From Mesostigma viride (Eukaryota; Streptophyta; Mesostigmatophyceae; Mesostigmatales; Mesostigmataceae), in assembly GCA_009746045.1 (NCBI GenBank), contig RPFO01000418.1, forward strand, positions 144,501 through 208,500: a stretch of 64,000 nucleotides of DNA, in the 5' to 3' direction. Below are positions 43,721 to 55,563 of the stretch, in pieces. Below the pieces are notes generated by a model, which searched no databases, had not been told where the DNA came from, and saw nothing but the letters and a program-made list of their open reading frames with translations. The translations under genes were made by a program, and so were the position numbers. Within the stretch, counting starts at the first letter, position 1. Each line of letters starts with the position of its first letter.

Positions 43721-45842
43721 ATTGGTGACGGGTCCTCCACGGCCAGAATGGCCAGGCTGGGGGAAGCGGGGAGTGAGATGGCAGCATCAGCTGGCTGGGG
43801 GGGCCTGCAGATGCTTTATTCACCAATTATGCGACTTTGGTCCAAGAGTCTCTTGTGCGTAAACGTATTTTGTAAAAAATAATGTCTGGAGCCCTCAATG
43901 ATGGAGTGAACGAGTTGAGACATGCACAGGGATGGTTGATCTCCCTCGATCTGGATTCCCTGATTTGTCGGGGCGGAGGGAGCGAAGGAGGCGAGGGACG
44001 CCGCTGGGTGACAGCACATATAAAAAATAAATAGAGCATTTAATATTTTATAATAGGCCCTGGTCTTTTATAAGGGGCAGTAGTCACAATTTATAAGGGC
44101 CCTGGAATTTAATAAGGGGCGCCAGTGTGGTGGTACGAGATCTGCCCTCTAATAGGGTGTAAGTCCGTACAAGTAACTTGTAAACTGGTTCTAAGTACTT
44201 GGATGTAGTTCCAAGTACTTCACTTGGCCTACAGGGTAGTACAGTCTACTTCAAACTAGTTCAAACTAGTTCATTCTAGTTCAAACCAGTGCTGACGTGC
44301 TTCGGCGTAGCACTGGACGCTCAGGAGGTGAACGGACCTACTGGGGTGTAGTAGACCAAGACTAAACGTAGTACAATGTCAAAAGAATTAGTAGGGATGG
44401 GTTCCTTGTAGTACAACTGGCCAAGGGTGCTTTTGGCGCCAAAACCAGGTGTACCGGACTTGCATCCGCCACAGTGGGCAAGTACGCTGCCACTTCGCAT
44501 GGTGTACGAATATTGTATGGGTCACGGAATTGTGTTTCGACCCGAATTAGAAGGACCTGGGCCGCCGCCGGCCCAAGTCTGAGAAAAAGTGCTGGCATAT
44601 AACCAGCCGAGGTGTGCCTGTGCTGGTATTCGTTTTTATTAGCCCACCCAACCCACCCTGAGGGGAGTGAGATGGCAGCATCAGCTGGCTGGGGGGGCCT
44701 GCAGATGCTTTATTCACCAATTATGCGACTTTGGTCCAAGAGTCTCTTGTGCGTAAACGTATTTTGTAAAAAATAATGTCTGGAGCCCTCAATGATGGAG
44801 TGAACGAGTTGAGACATGCACAGGGATGGCTCAACTTTGACCGTATCCTGCCTTGGACAGAGCCGGCGGGGCGCACTCTAGTGGATACACTAGGGCTCTG
44901 CGGGTACCTGCATTGACAGGTGCAGGGGAGGCGCACTCTAGCAGCCACGCTAGGGCTTCCCCCTCTACAACCACTCCAGATGCGGCCGAGGACGGCCAGG
45001 TTGGAGATGCGGGTGTTATATGGTGGCAGCCGCCTGGGACTTGCGCACAATTTGCCAGTCTCTCGGTCTACCAAGGCCTGCAAGCGGCTTAAGCATATAA
45101 TTTTGCAATAAACAAGTTCTGGTGCCTTCTCAAACAAAGTGAACCTGAAAGCATGCACAGAGGATGGTTGATCTTACGATCTGGATTCCCTGATTTGCGA
45201 CTAAGGGGAGCGGAGTGCGAGTCGGTGCCGCTGCCTCATGGCTGATCTGCAAGAAATGCTCCTGGAAAGGGTGAAAGTCCCTGCAAATGACCTCTGGACT
45301 GTTTCCAAGTACTTGGATGTAGTTCAAAGTACTTCATTGGTACTACAGGGTAGTACAATCTACTTCAAACTAGTTCAAACTAGCTCAGGCTAGTAAAGAT
45401 TCGTTCAGGTGTAGCACAACCTGCCTAGGAGGTGGTATGACCACCTGGGTTGAAGTAGACAGTGACTAAACGTAGTACAATGTCGAAAGAATCAGTACAA
45501 ATGGGTTCTTTGTAGTACAACTGTTCAGTGGCACCTGGGCGCCGCGCCAGTACTGTACCGGACTTGCATCCGTCACCGTGCGCATGCAATGCAGCCAATT
45601 TATTGAGGAAGACATGGCGGCGCATGCTTTATCAGTTTTCCCCACCCACCCACCCTCTTTTGTTTGTTTGTTTGTTTGTTGTCTCTGGGGGTGTTATATG
45701 GTGGCAGCCGCCTGGGACTTGCGCACAATTTGCCAGTCTCTCGGTCTACCAAGGCCTGCAAGCGGCTTAAGCATATAATTTTGCAATAAACAAGTTCTGG
45801 TGCCTTCTCAAACAAAGTGAACCTGAAAGCATGCACAGAGGA

Positions 45843-46012
45843 TTATGCAACATGACCATGCATGGACAGTTGGCATGTTGGGCTTCATCCTTGCAACAAG
45901 ACTAGCATGCTTGACAGGACAAAGAGACCCGCCTTTACTCCTATCGAAGCTTTCACACATTCCCCATCATTCCCATGCTTCCTCCTCCTCATCATCTCTA
46001 CTCTCGCTACTC
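45843..46012. other. Unassigned flank of element II
   Basis: No gene recognised. Confidence 0.35.
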
Positions 46013-46545
46013 TCAATAACAAAAAGAAAGTTGGAGCTCTTCCGCCCCCGTCTCAGCGTCGGCCGCGGCGCCATCCTGAAAAAACTTTTCGCAGCCAAAG
46101 GCATTCGCCGCATGAGGGCACCCGCATATGAACTTTAAGACTTCCTCCAACGTGGTGTACGTCGGTCCCTTGCCGTCGGACCAAACCGTCTCCATCTTCA
46201 AAGCCCCGCCATTCTCATGTACTTCTGCGACCCACCCGTGAAAACGGGTCTTGGCAGCACCCCATGCAAGGCGCACAGCATTCTCCCTTTCAGCGCGCGC
46301 AGCCCGTGCTCAACAAAGTGTGCTGCACATGCAGCTTTTGACGTCGCTGCAGCAGCATGCTGCGGTTCAAAACCAGCAAAGTGAACGTGTGAATGGCATC
46401 TAAGGCCTGGAGGGTTGCACGAGTTTGCTTACGCGCTGTGGACGGAGTTTGGACAGCCTGCCCTGATGCACCAACTGTCCAGTGTTGAACGATGATTTCT
46501 GATGCCGACGCCGCCAGGCCGGCCCGGCCCACCGCCTGCGAGCAT
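46013..46545 (-). pseudogene. Relic of the HWTVG-family gene
   Basis: The minus strand reads SEIIVQHWTVGASGQAV, then after a stop near 46290 RLAWGAAKTRFHGWVAEVHE, KMETVWSDGKGPTYTTLEEV and FICGCPHAANAFGCEKFF. These align in order with HLQHWTVGG, RKRERFHGWVTMVQ, KAMWADGQYEDYHALAEL and FVCGCPHPVEAFSRARFF of the ORF at 18773-19846. The middle third is missing or scrambled. No zinc pattern beyond Cys-Gly-Cys is seen. Function unknown. Confidence 0.6.
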
Positions 46546-46557
46546 GAGCTTGCTTAA

Positions 46558-48812
46558 GGGGTCCGGACGGACCGGAATTATTTCGCGCCAAAAAATTCGC
46601 GCAGGTACCCGTCACGTGAAATTGTGGTACACGATGCCGTAACCCTTGCGCCAAGTTGGCCATGGCGACGTGCGTTAGGTAATAAATGCAGTAATATGGC
46701 AATAAGACCGCAGAAAATTATGCAGATGCGTCAAATTAAAGTTTCATCATGATCTTGCGTAGCCGAAGATGCATTATTGACGAGATCGATGCCATTTTTC
46801 ATCCGCGTTTGCGAGGGGGTCTGGCCCGGAAATCTTGCCGCAACGAATAAGCAGCAATACATGCCTACAGCGATAATTACAAAGGTTCTTAGTCCCTAGC
46901 GATGCAGAAAGCAACGTTCATTAACGGGGAGATTGAAAATGTTAAAGAACCTTTTATTTTATTACTTTTCCTCGTCATTTTCGGAAAGAAAACGCCAGGT
47001 CCTGCTTTATGCGCTGTCAACCCGTCCATGGGTGGCTGGCATTTCTTGCGCGCCTTGTCAGGAAAGATAGCATGCCATTGTACGTCTATTATCCAGTGGT
47101 TACCCCCGAAGTCTATTGCGTTTAGAAATCCCTTTATTCTAAGCTTTCAGCACGGTTTCCTGGAAGGGTGCGTTGCTTTGTTCCCCGCTTGCTGCATGCA
47201 CGTCTCTAGTTTTCCGGCAGCTTTCAACCGATTCGCTTACGTTATGCGTGGCAAGCTCTGAAATCCTGTCTAGGATTGATTTGGGTAATATCAAGGTAAG
47301 CTGCTACGTTAATGTAATGATATATGGAAGGATTTGGATGGCAGAGTGCTTATATTGCATATTCAACACGTACCCCGGCATGCCTCGAGGGCGGCATGCA
47401 ACAAGCTGGCGAGCATATGAACCGTGCGTCTCAACTTGCTGGGAAACAAGGTGGCTATACTTCTCTTTCTGGCCATGCTTTGTATATGTGTAAGCTATGC
47501 TTACGTGTGTGTTCTCTTTAGATTTGTGGATCACAGCCACTATGCATCACAATCAATGTGCTCTCAAGGATGCTAGCCATGCTTATGAGGATGGCTGCAA
47601 GCCATTTCTCTTATGGCTTTGCTGTATTTCGTGTTTGCGCTTACAGTTCTGTTTTGTTGGTTGGTTTTTGAACGGGGTGATGTGAACCTGCAGGGTTAGA
47701 ACATTGTGTTATTATTGCTGGTTGATTGAGGCATCATCCTCTACTCTAAGTCAGCATAGCACGTGTATATGAGCATGCTGTTTATGCACCTTATTGTTGA
47801 GCATGGTTTACAACCATGGTGAGGTGTGGGGTGTGGCTAGCATGTACGAGTCACCCATCTAATCCCACATGTTTCTGTTGCTATTGAACGTTGCTTGGGC
47901 CTCTAAACATTTCTGTTATTACCAATGAAGATTGCCAACTATGCTACCATAGTGTGGTGCTGCATGCTATGAATGACCTCTCTAGTACTCAAGGCTCATG
48001 CTCAGCTTGATCCTGCATTTGGTGGCTGTTTGTATAACTCAATTGGCAGCCGTCTATGTTAGGATTCTGATGATTTGTGGTGGGCAGGTGATGAAAAGGG
48101 TTATGTTTGAGCTCATGCCAGTCTATACTAGGGTTGAGGGGTGGCAGTTGAGGACACTAGTTTATGCCATCAGTCTAGCTCAGAATGACCTGAATTTTGA
48201 TTCCAAGATAGTTTGCATGATAAATGACTTGCTGGCACCTTGTTTGCCCCACTTGGTGGTGGGCAAGGTTGTGATTGGTGCAGCCATTTGGCATAAAACC
48301 GTATTTTCGTGCATTTTTTTTTTCATACAAAAGTGATGCCTGTTCACATACGTGGTCAGAATGAGCTGAAAATTGGTCCCATTGATATTCCCACCCTGTG
48401 GAAGTTATCTATATCTCCCTGGGCCCAACCCATGCGTATTTGATTTGATTTTTTTTTTTTAGTCACAAAAAAGACGTATTTTTCGGTAAACTGCCAAAGT
48501 ATGCCCAGACGTGCGATTTTGGTGCTGCAAATTAGCTCCATTCCTTGGTCTGGGTGGGGATTTGACTGGAATATGGTGTTTGGTACACAAGTGTGGGGGG
48601 GTTGTCCTAGGCAATCCGTGCTTTTAGGGGGTGTGCGCGCCAAAAAAAGCTCCCTGCACATGTATTGTGATGGGCCTTGAACTCAAAAAGTAGCCAGATG
48701 CATGCCCAAGGGTCATATTTATGGTCCCCCATCATAATTTGCATTGCCAGCATGGGTATTGAGTGCAAAACATGTGTATTCAATTTGGGGGGGGGCAGGT
48801 CCGTCCGGACCC
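46558..48812. repeat. Inverted GGTCCGGACGGACC pair, possible ends of a 2.25-kb element
   Basis: GGGTCCGGACGGACC near 46558-46572 is inverted at about 48798-48812 (GGTCCGTCCGGACCC). The motif is itself a quasi-palindrome. No matching target duplication could be read. Between them no gene is supported: open frames are short and the composition is that of non-coding DNA. Confidence 0.35.
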
Positions 48813-49800
48813 TTCCCAGGAGGATGAGCAAAACAAGGAAAAGTCAGAGTTCTGCATGAACAAATAGCAGACACATCCGTGACCGACCGTTGCTCCACCA
48901 CAGGTTGGTTGGTTGACGCATCCATAACAACATCAGCAGACGGTTGACCCAATGCCCAAGTTTTGGGTCCATGTAGCAACAAAAAAGCCACCTTGTGGAG
49001 TCCCGCGCTGCGTTGACAAGATGCAAGCAACAAGCACATAACAAACAGCTGCAGTAAGAGGCGAGAAAGAAGGGTGAATATTGTTTAACCGTTGCATACT
49101 AAATGGAAAACGCCCCACCTACCGACACACGCGATATACAACCATGCAGCATGCATCTATCTTTTAAAGAAAACCAACCTTGGCAGATGGCGGCAGTGGG
49201 CTTATTTTCGCCATGCTTCCGGAAGGGCCTTCCTCATAGAAGTGTGCAAAGGCACGCGCCAGACCTCATACGCCTTCACCGTCCCTCGAGCATGGCCAGC
49301 CTTGTAAACAATGAGCATAGCAGCAACGATGGTAGCACTAGCATGCCTAACAAGCATTGACTATGTTTATCCCAGGTTAGAGTGTCAGGTTTATGCCAAA
49401 CAAGCTTTATTCAACACAACAACACCTCCTAAACTGCCGTACCCGACATCGGCAGCAAACAGGACTATGGAGAGCAAGGAACCAAGAAGGATCATGGTGT
49501 ATATAGCTTGCACACTGTCAACCATGGCAACCATGGTTGGCTCAGCACATTTGTAGTCTTGTCACATCCTCATAACAAGGGAAATCTCAAACAACCAATG
49601 GTGGCAGCAATCTGCATGCAGTCACACAAATGCAATATCCTTAACATTATCATTACTAAACCCCTTCCTTCCCTGCAAGATAAAATGTGACGAGACCATT
49701 GGCAGCCGTTCAGCAACTGAGCGCTGTGATGGGCTGTTTTTCAAAGTATATTAGAATTTCTATCTTTAATTTTTAATAAACCCTTTTCTCCTTATTTTAT
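48813..49800. other. No gene recognised
   Basis: Only short, unsupported frames. Confidence 0.35.
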
Positions 49801-50330
49801 CATGGTTTCAAGCCCCCCTGACAGTAGTATACATCATGCAGCCCAAGGGAGAAGTGTTGTTGGCACGGTATCCCCTGGTTTCCCAGGCCTGGCCATCATG
49901 CCTTCTCCCGTGAGCCCATGCTATGCACGTTTTGACAACTCACAACAGGAGTCACCACATGGGCTACCTTCCATTTTTGCATGATTCCAAGCTCCCCTGT
50001 CAGGAGTCATCGTGGTGGCCAAGAGGGAAGTTATGTTGGCACGGTATCCCATTGTTCCCCATGCCTGACCATCATGCCTTCTCCCTTGTGCCCTTGCTAT
50101 GCATGTTTTGACAATTCACAACAGGAGTTACCACATGGGTTACCTTCCTGTTTTGCATGATTTCAAGCTGCCCCGTCAGGAGTCATCATGGTGGCCAAGA
50201 GGGAAGTTATGTTGGCACGGTATCCCATGGTTTCCCATGCCTGACCATCATGCCTTCTCCCCTGTGCCCTTGCTATGCATGTTTTGGCAACTCACAACAG
50301 GAGTCACAACATGGGCTACCTTGGTGAGCT
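49800..50330. repeat. 176-bp tandem repeat, three units
   Basis: TGGCACGGTATCCC recurs at 49861, 50037 and 50213. Units also share GACAACTCACAACAGGAGTC and CATCATGCCTTCTCCC. Confidence 0.9.
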
Positions 50331-50496
50331 ATGCTCATTTTATCTCTGAGTAACCTGCTGAGCGGAGAATGCAACGCCGTATAGCACCAAAAGAAAATAT
50401 ATATATAATTTTAGAAAAATTATTTTTTGTGCTGGCACCCGTACCCCAGCCACCCAGGTAGGGGTTGGCTGGACAGGTGGTTGCTATAAAAGGGTG

Positions 50497-51286
50497 CATC
50501 CTCGTAGACAGACACGAGCCACTCGCAGAACACGCTCTCCGCTTCCTCCGGCGGTACAGCACCATAGGGCTCAGCCCACAGGAGGTACGCGAGCACTGCG
50601 CGATGGTAGCTGCGCAGGGTCGCGGGCAGCACGGTGCTCTCCAGTAGCTCCTGCCGCCCTCCCGGCCCCGGGTTACTCTCCACATCGCCATCGGCGGTAA
50701 GGTCCCGCACCCACCGGCCCCGGCTGGGCGCGTCAGCGGGGTTTCGCTCCGAGCGGATGTACACCCAGTGGTACCTGGTGTTGCTGGCACAGCCCAGGGC
50801 GGCAGCGCGGCGGCACCACGTGTTGAGGCGGTAAGATGATGACCGCCCCTTCACCACTGCGCCCACAAAGGCAGTGTTATCCACCAGCCGTACGTGCCGT
50901 CGCCCCCACCGCGCCCGCGTGCGCAGCCCCCACTCCAGGCTCTGCACGGCTGCGCGCGCCTCTTTCTCATTGATGTGCGCACCCGCGTCCCTCCACCGGT
51001 GTTTCACCGCCACACGCCAGCGGGCGGTCGCCACCGCCCGATGTTCCCTCTCCCCCGTTCGCTCCACACCGACCTCTTCCGACCCGACACACAGAGTCTT
51101 CCACCCCTTCATTTCGCGGCAGTTGGACAAAGCCTTCACGTCTGCCTCTGCCAGACGGGCGTACACCACACCGGAGCCCCGGCTCGACGCGTCACTGGCC
51201 ACGACGGTGGTGTCCAGTGGCTGGTTGCGCTGCGCATGCACCAGGGGAGCCAGGCTGACAGCCGCCCAGAGCTCCCGGCCCACACT
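50497..51286 (-). pseudogene. ORF2 part 2 of element IV: RNase H - 2A - truncated recombinase
   Basis: Reads AVSLAPLVHAQRNQPLDTTV, RNase H motifs ASDASSRGSG, NEKEARAAV, LVDNTAFVGAV and NPADAPSRG, then GDVESNPGP at 50663-50689 and recombinase residues to FCEWLVSVYED. Beyond this, sequence unrelated to the family begins (TATAAAAGGGTGC on the plus strand). The catalytic recombinase core is absent. Confidence 0.8.
50663..50689 (-). other. 2A motif in ORF2 of element IV
   Basis: GDVESNPGP in the same context (RDLTAD before, GGRQELLES after) as in elements I-III. Confidence 0.8.
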
Positions 51287-53948
51287 TCCCTGTGCATGTC
51301 TCAACTCGTTCACTCCATCATTGAGGGCTCCAGACATTATTTTTTACAAAATACGTTTACGCACAAGAGACTCTTGGACCAAAGTCGCATAATTGGTGAA
51401 TAAAGCATCTGCAGGCCCCCCCTGCCAGCTGATGCTGCCATCTCACTCCCCTCAGGGTGGGTTGGGTGGGCTAATAAAAACGAATACCAGCACAGGCACA
51501 CCTCGGCTGGTTATATGCCAGCACTTTTTCTCAGACTTGGGCCGGCGGCGGCCCAGGTCCTTCTAATTCGGGTCGAAACACAATTCCGTGACCCATACAA
51601 TATTCGTACACCATGCGAAGTGGCAGCGTACTTGCCCACTGTGGCGGATGCAAGTCCGGTACACCTGGTTTTGGCGCCAAAAGCACCCTTGGCCAGTTGT
51701 ACTACAAGGAACCCATCCCTACTAATTCTTTTGACATTGTACTACGTTTAGTCTTGGTCTACTACACCCCAGTAGGTCCGTTCACCTCCTGAGCGTCCAG
51801 TGCTACGCCGAAGCACGTCAGCACTGGTTTGAACTAGAATGAACTAGTTTGAAGTAGTTTGAAGTAGACTGTACTACCCTGTAGGCCAAGTGAAGTACTT
51901 GGAACTACATCCAAGTACTTAGAAACAGTTTACAAGTTACTTGTACGGACTTACACCCTATTAGAGGGCAGATCTCGTACCACCACACTGGCGCCCCTTA
52001 TTAAATTCCAGGGCCCTTATACATTGTGACTACTGCCCCTTATAAAAGACCAGGGCCTATTATAAAATATTAAATGCTCTATTTATTTTTTATATGTGCT
52101 GTCACCCAGCGGCGTCCCTCGCCTCCTTCGCTCCCTCCGCCCCGACAAATCAGGGAATCCAGATCGAGGGAGATCAACCATCCCTGTGCATGTCTCAACT
52201 CGTTCACTCCATCATTGAGGGCTCCAGACATTATTTTTTACAAAATACGTTTACGCACAAGAGACTCTTGGACCAAAGTCGCATAATTGGTGAATAAAGC
52301 ATCTGCAGGCCCCCCCTGCCAGCTGATGCTGCCATCTCACTCCCCGCTTCCCCCAGCCTGGCCATTCTGGCCGTGGAGGACCCGTCACCAATAGTGAAGG
52401 CCTAGCATGCCTGCTAGAGTGCCCCTCACTTACTGGTCGCGGAGAAGCCTGTCACCAACAGTGGGGCCCCAGCTTGTCTGCTGGAGTGCGCCCCACTAGC
52501 GAAGTCTCAAACAATGCCTTGATCCCCCTTGGATAGGAGAGAACAGCGTCCAACCAAAGGTACGGTCAATCAATCCCCCACACCTTTCCCCCCTCCTCGT
52601 CCAGCGAAAATAGCTGGCACGTCTGCCAACTTCCACCCTACACCATCCTCCTCGCGCTCCTCATGCCATAACTGTCACGATCCAGTGCTATGGCCCAGCG
52701 ACTCGCCAAAAGTCACATGCCACAAGCTGCCGCTACGGTCACAGCCCTCTGTTTGCAGGGCGTAACCCGGGGTGCAAGCATCCCCAGGTACTCGCCCTAG
52801 AGGGCTGCCGGCGGCATACATAGCAAGGTGTAATCTCCATTCCATTCTCAGGACAGCTAGCCGGTCACTTAGGCTATCTTGAGCAAGCGCCCCTGCTCTT
52901 AGCCCTCACAACCGTCAAAACCAGCCGGTCTCACCAGGCTCCCCCCATTGCCTGCCCACCTCTTGGATGCCATTACAGATGTCATCCCAAAGCTCTCAGG
53001 GTACTAGCCTGGCAGCGCCCAAAAGTCTTTTTACGTAGGCCGCTCATTTTGCCTCCCCCCAGTTCCAAAACACCACAGCCCTTAGCTCCCCAAAGCCGTC
53101 AAGAAAGGCACCTCCCCCAACCGGCCACCACTGGCCCAAGGCCGCCGAGCCGCCCTACCACCACGTAAGCCCTCGAGAAATAAAATCCAGGGAGCCACAC
53201 CCAGCGCTCCTCCAGCCACCGGTTTTCCCCATAAAATTCGGCTCCACATATTCTTTTTCACGTTACCATCACGTAATGGACCAGCCGACCCGCTCCTTCA
53301 AAGCCATCGGGCTGTGACGCGGTATGCCCTGCCCGCAAAGCCCCGAGAACCAAAGATAGCTAATGATGCCGCATTCAGATCTTGGGCAGCCGGCATTGCA
53401 GCCTACTATATTTTTTACACTGCTCGTCGTTGAGGGTCATCATGCAAGGCAGTATCAAACGTAAAACAGCTCGAACAAGCACGCCCAGGGCCAAAATAAA
53501 ATTTTCGTTCCCTTACCGCACTTTCCGGCCTTGCGACTCAATTTCGGGTCAAAATTTCTATGCCCACCCCTCAAACGACGGGACAGCAGCCGGCCACCTT
53601 TGCTCGTCGTTTAGGACCATCGAAACAGGTCCGAGCAACCTTTATTCGCCTCGTCCCAGGTCAGTTAAGGCCGAAAAAGATTGCCGGCACCCTACCGCAG
53701 ATTTCGGCACTAAATCCGCAATTTCTGCCCCGATTTTCAACGACTGGCCCTCAAACGACCGCTTGGACGCCGACCACCGTCGCGCGTCTCTAAATAAAAT
53801 TCATTCCCAGCCCCCCCGGACTCGGGGAGGCCTTTTGCATTCGTTTCAATCATTGCCAGCCACCATGGCTGGCCGTCACCACTAATAAAAACGAATACCA
53901 GCACAGGCACACCTCGGCTGGTTATATGCCATCGAGGGAGATCAACCA
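51287..53948 (-). mobile_element. Non-coding split-direct-repeat element (family 2, copy b)
   Basis: Inserted in element IV ORF2. Host CTCTGGGCA / AGTGTGGGCC joins with no duplication or loss. A1' is cut to its first 18 bases (53948-53931) fused to its last 60 or so. The interior, hairpins (about 52391-52428 and 52459-52496), B1', A2' (about 51470-52190) and B2' follow as in copy a, with few substitutions. Confidence 0.85.
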
Positions 53949-55560
53949 TGCCCAGAGTTGGAAGCGTCCTCCCTTGCGGAGGGCCAGCACTTGGTGGAGC
54001 ATCCTGTAGGCGTGGAACCAGGTGCTTAGCAGACTCCTGCGCAGCAGCTGGATCCATACCCAGCGTCCCAGTAGGGAGGCCAACTCATGGTAGCTTGCTC
54101 GTCCCCGGGCCAGCACCGCCTCGGTGTCGTGGACCAGGAGGGCCAGTCGCTTCGCCGACGGCCACAAGCTCCCATCTTGGTGAAACTCGATGCCCAGGAT
54201 CTCAACAGCTTGACCCTCCCGCGCCCGCTCGACCTTTTTCTCATTCACCACCAGGCCAGCTGGCGCGTAGCACTCGGTGCATGCGCGGTCCAGCAGCGCG
54301 TTCGCCTCCGCTGCGCTGCGCGCGTGTGTGGTGCCCAGGTCGTCGATCATGACCAACTGCGCCGGCCGAGGAGGGTCCTCGGGCAGCAGCTGCCAGTCAA
54401 GTTCGGAGGCCCCCACCAACTCCATCCACTCCCGTCCTCCCTCACGCACTGTGCGCACCCCGAGCTGATGCATCGGGACGCTCACACTCAGCCCGGGGTT
54501 CAGCTTCCCCGGCCCGAACAGGGTCTGCATGTGCGCCACCTGCGCCAGCAGGACCGAGTGAGACCACCCCATCACCAGAACACGGAACCTGGGATAGAGC
54601 CGGCGGCGCTCCCCGGGCTGGCCGACCTCGTCCGACCAGACTGGGGGCAGCGCGAACCACTCCCGCCACTCCGTTGGCACGGAGAAGCGGTAGTAGTACG
54701 TCTCCAGGTCCGTTTTGCTCGAGTAGCTGGGCGCGCCCCCTGCCATCTCGGCCACCGCCCCCACATCTGGCAGGTAACAGCCGCCAGGGGTGAGGAACTT
54801 GTCGTTGCTCTGCACCATGTTGCAGATGAGTCGCTGGCGCTGGGCTGACGGGTCCACCACCCCTGGATCGCGCTTGGGCACGCCGAACAGGCCGTTGGTG
54901 ACCGGGGGCTCCTCCTCGCTGTACTCTGTCATCCCGGTCTCCGCCAGCCGCACGCTCAGGCGCGCGTACTCTGTGTCGCTCGCACAGCCATGCGTCACTC
55001 GCCGTCGACGCCCTGGCTGCACTACCTCCTCCTCCCTCAAAATATTTTTTATGTTGCCATATACCTCCCTCCACTGGGGGGGGAGGCAGTCCATCAGCGG
55101 CACGCTGCCCGCCACTCCGCCCGCGGGCAGCGCAAGTCTCTCTGGGACAATCATTTCATATTGCCCGTCGGGCCCATAGGGCCCAGACTCAACGTCATGC
55201 ACCAGGTCCTCTGCCGCTACGGCTCTCAGCCGGCGCTCATGGACCTGGGCGGCAATCTCCAGCCCTTGTAGGGCCGCCTGCTGGGCAGCGGTGCAGGGAG
55301 CCGTTGCCGTCGCCCCGCTAGTGCCGCGCCCTGGGGGCCCGCCGGCAGGCGTGGCCATTGCTGGCCCCGCCCCACACCCGGCCGCCCCCACAGGCGGTTC
55401 CCGTGTCCCCCCCACATCCAGTTCAGGCCTTCCACGAGCCGGACCATGAGCAGCAAGCGTGCCCGCCGCCGCGTGGCTCGCTGCAGCCTGCGTCGTGAGC
55501 GCAGGCGGGACCGGTCGAGGGGCTGGACGGCCGGAACTGGGAGGGGGAACACGCCGCGCC
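53949..55560 (-). pseudogene. ORF2 part 1 of element IV: reverse transcriptase
   Basis: Almost identical to element II over the same region, including SKTDLETYYYRF and LVMIDDLGTT. The N-terminal part (RGRGVFPLPVPAVQPLDRSR, MVRLVEGLNWMWGG) lies in another frame because a G-run near 55412 has seven G where element II has eight. It is cut after FQLWA by the family 2 element at 53948. Confidence 0.8.
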
Positions 55561-55563
55561 CCC

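Larger units (their letters stand above)
41518..44826 (+). mobile_element. Non-coding split-direct-repeat element (family 2, copy a)
   Basis: A1' 41518-42237, non-coding interior 42238-43767, B1' 43768-43932, A2' 43933-44642, spacer 44643-44661, B2' 44662-44826. The ends TGGTTGATCTCCCTCGATCT and CATGCACAGGGA resemble those of the coding family. The host reads CCGGTT/TGGCTCAAC with nothing added or lost. There is no coding capacity, so it probably borrows the coding family's proteins. Confidence 0.85.
31389..45842 (+). mobile_element. Ngaro/PAT-like element II, split by element III and a non-coding relative
   Basis: A1 (31389-31746, about 115 bases deleted), ORF2 part 1 (31785-33380), element III (33381-39934), ORF2 part 2 (39935-41366), 3' region to 41517, non-coding element (41518-44826), rest of the 3' region, B1 (45011-45164), A2 (45165-45639), spacer, B2 (45689-45842). 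Without inserts it is about 4.6 kb. ORF1 is absent, so this copy was already deleted before being hit. Confidence 0.85.

Noticed and set aside
46860-48350. Several frames of 60-120 codons
   Set aside because: No recognisable domains, poor starts, composition like surrounding non-coding DNA, and no supported splice structure.
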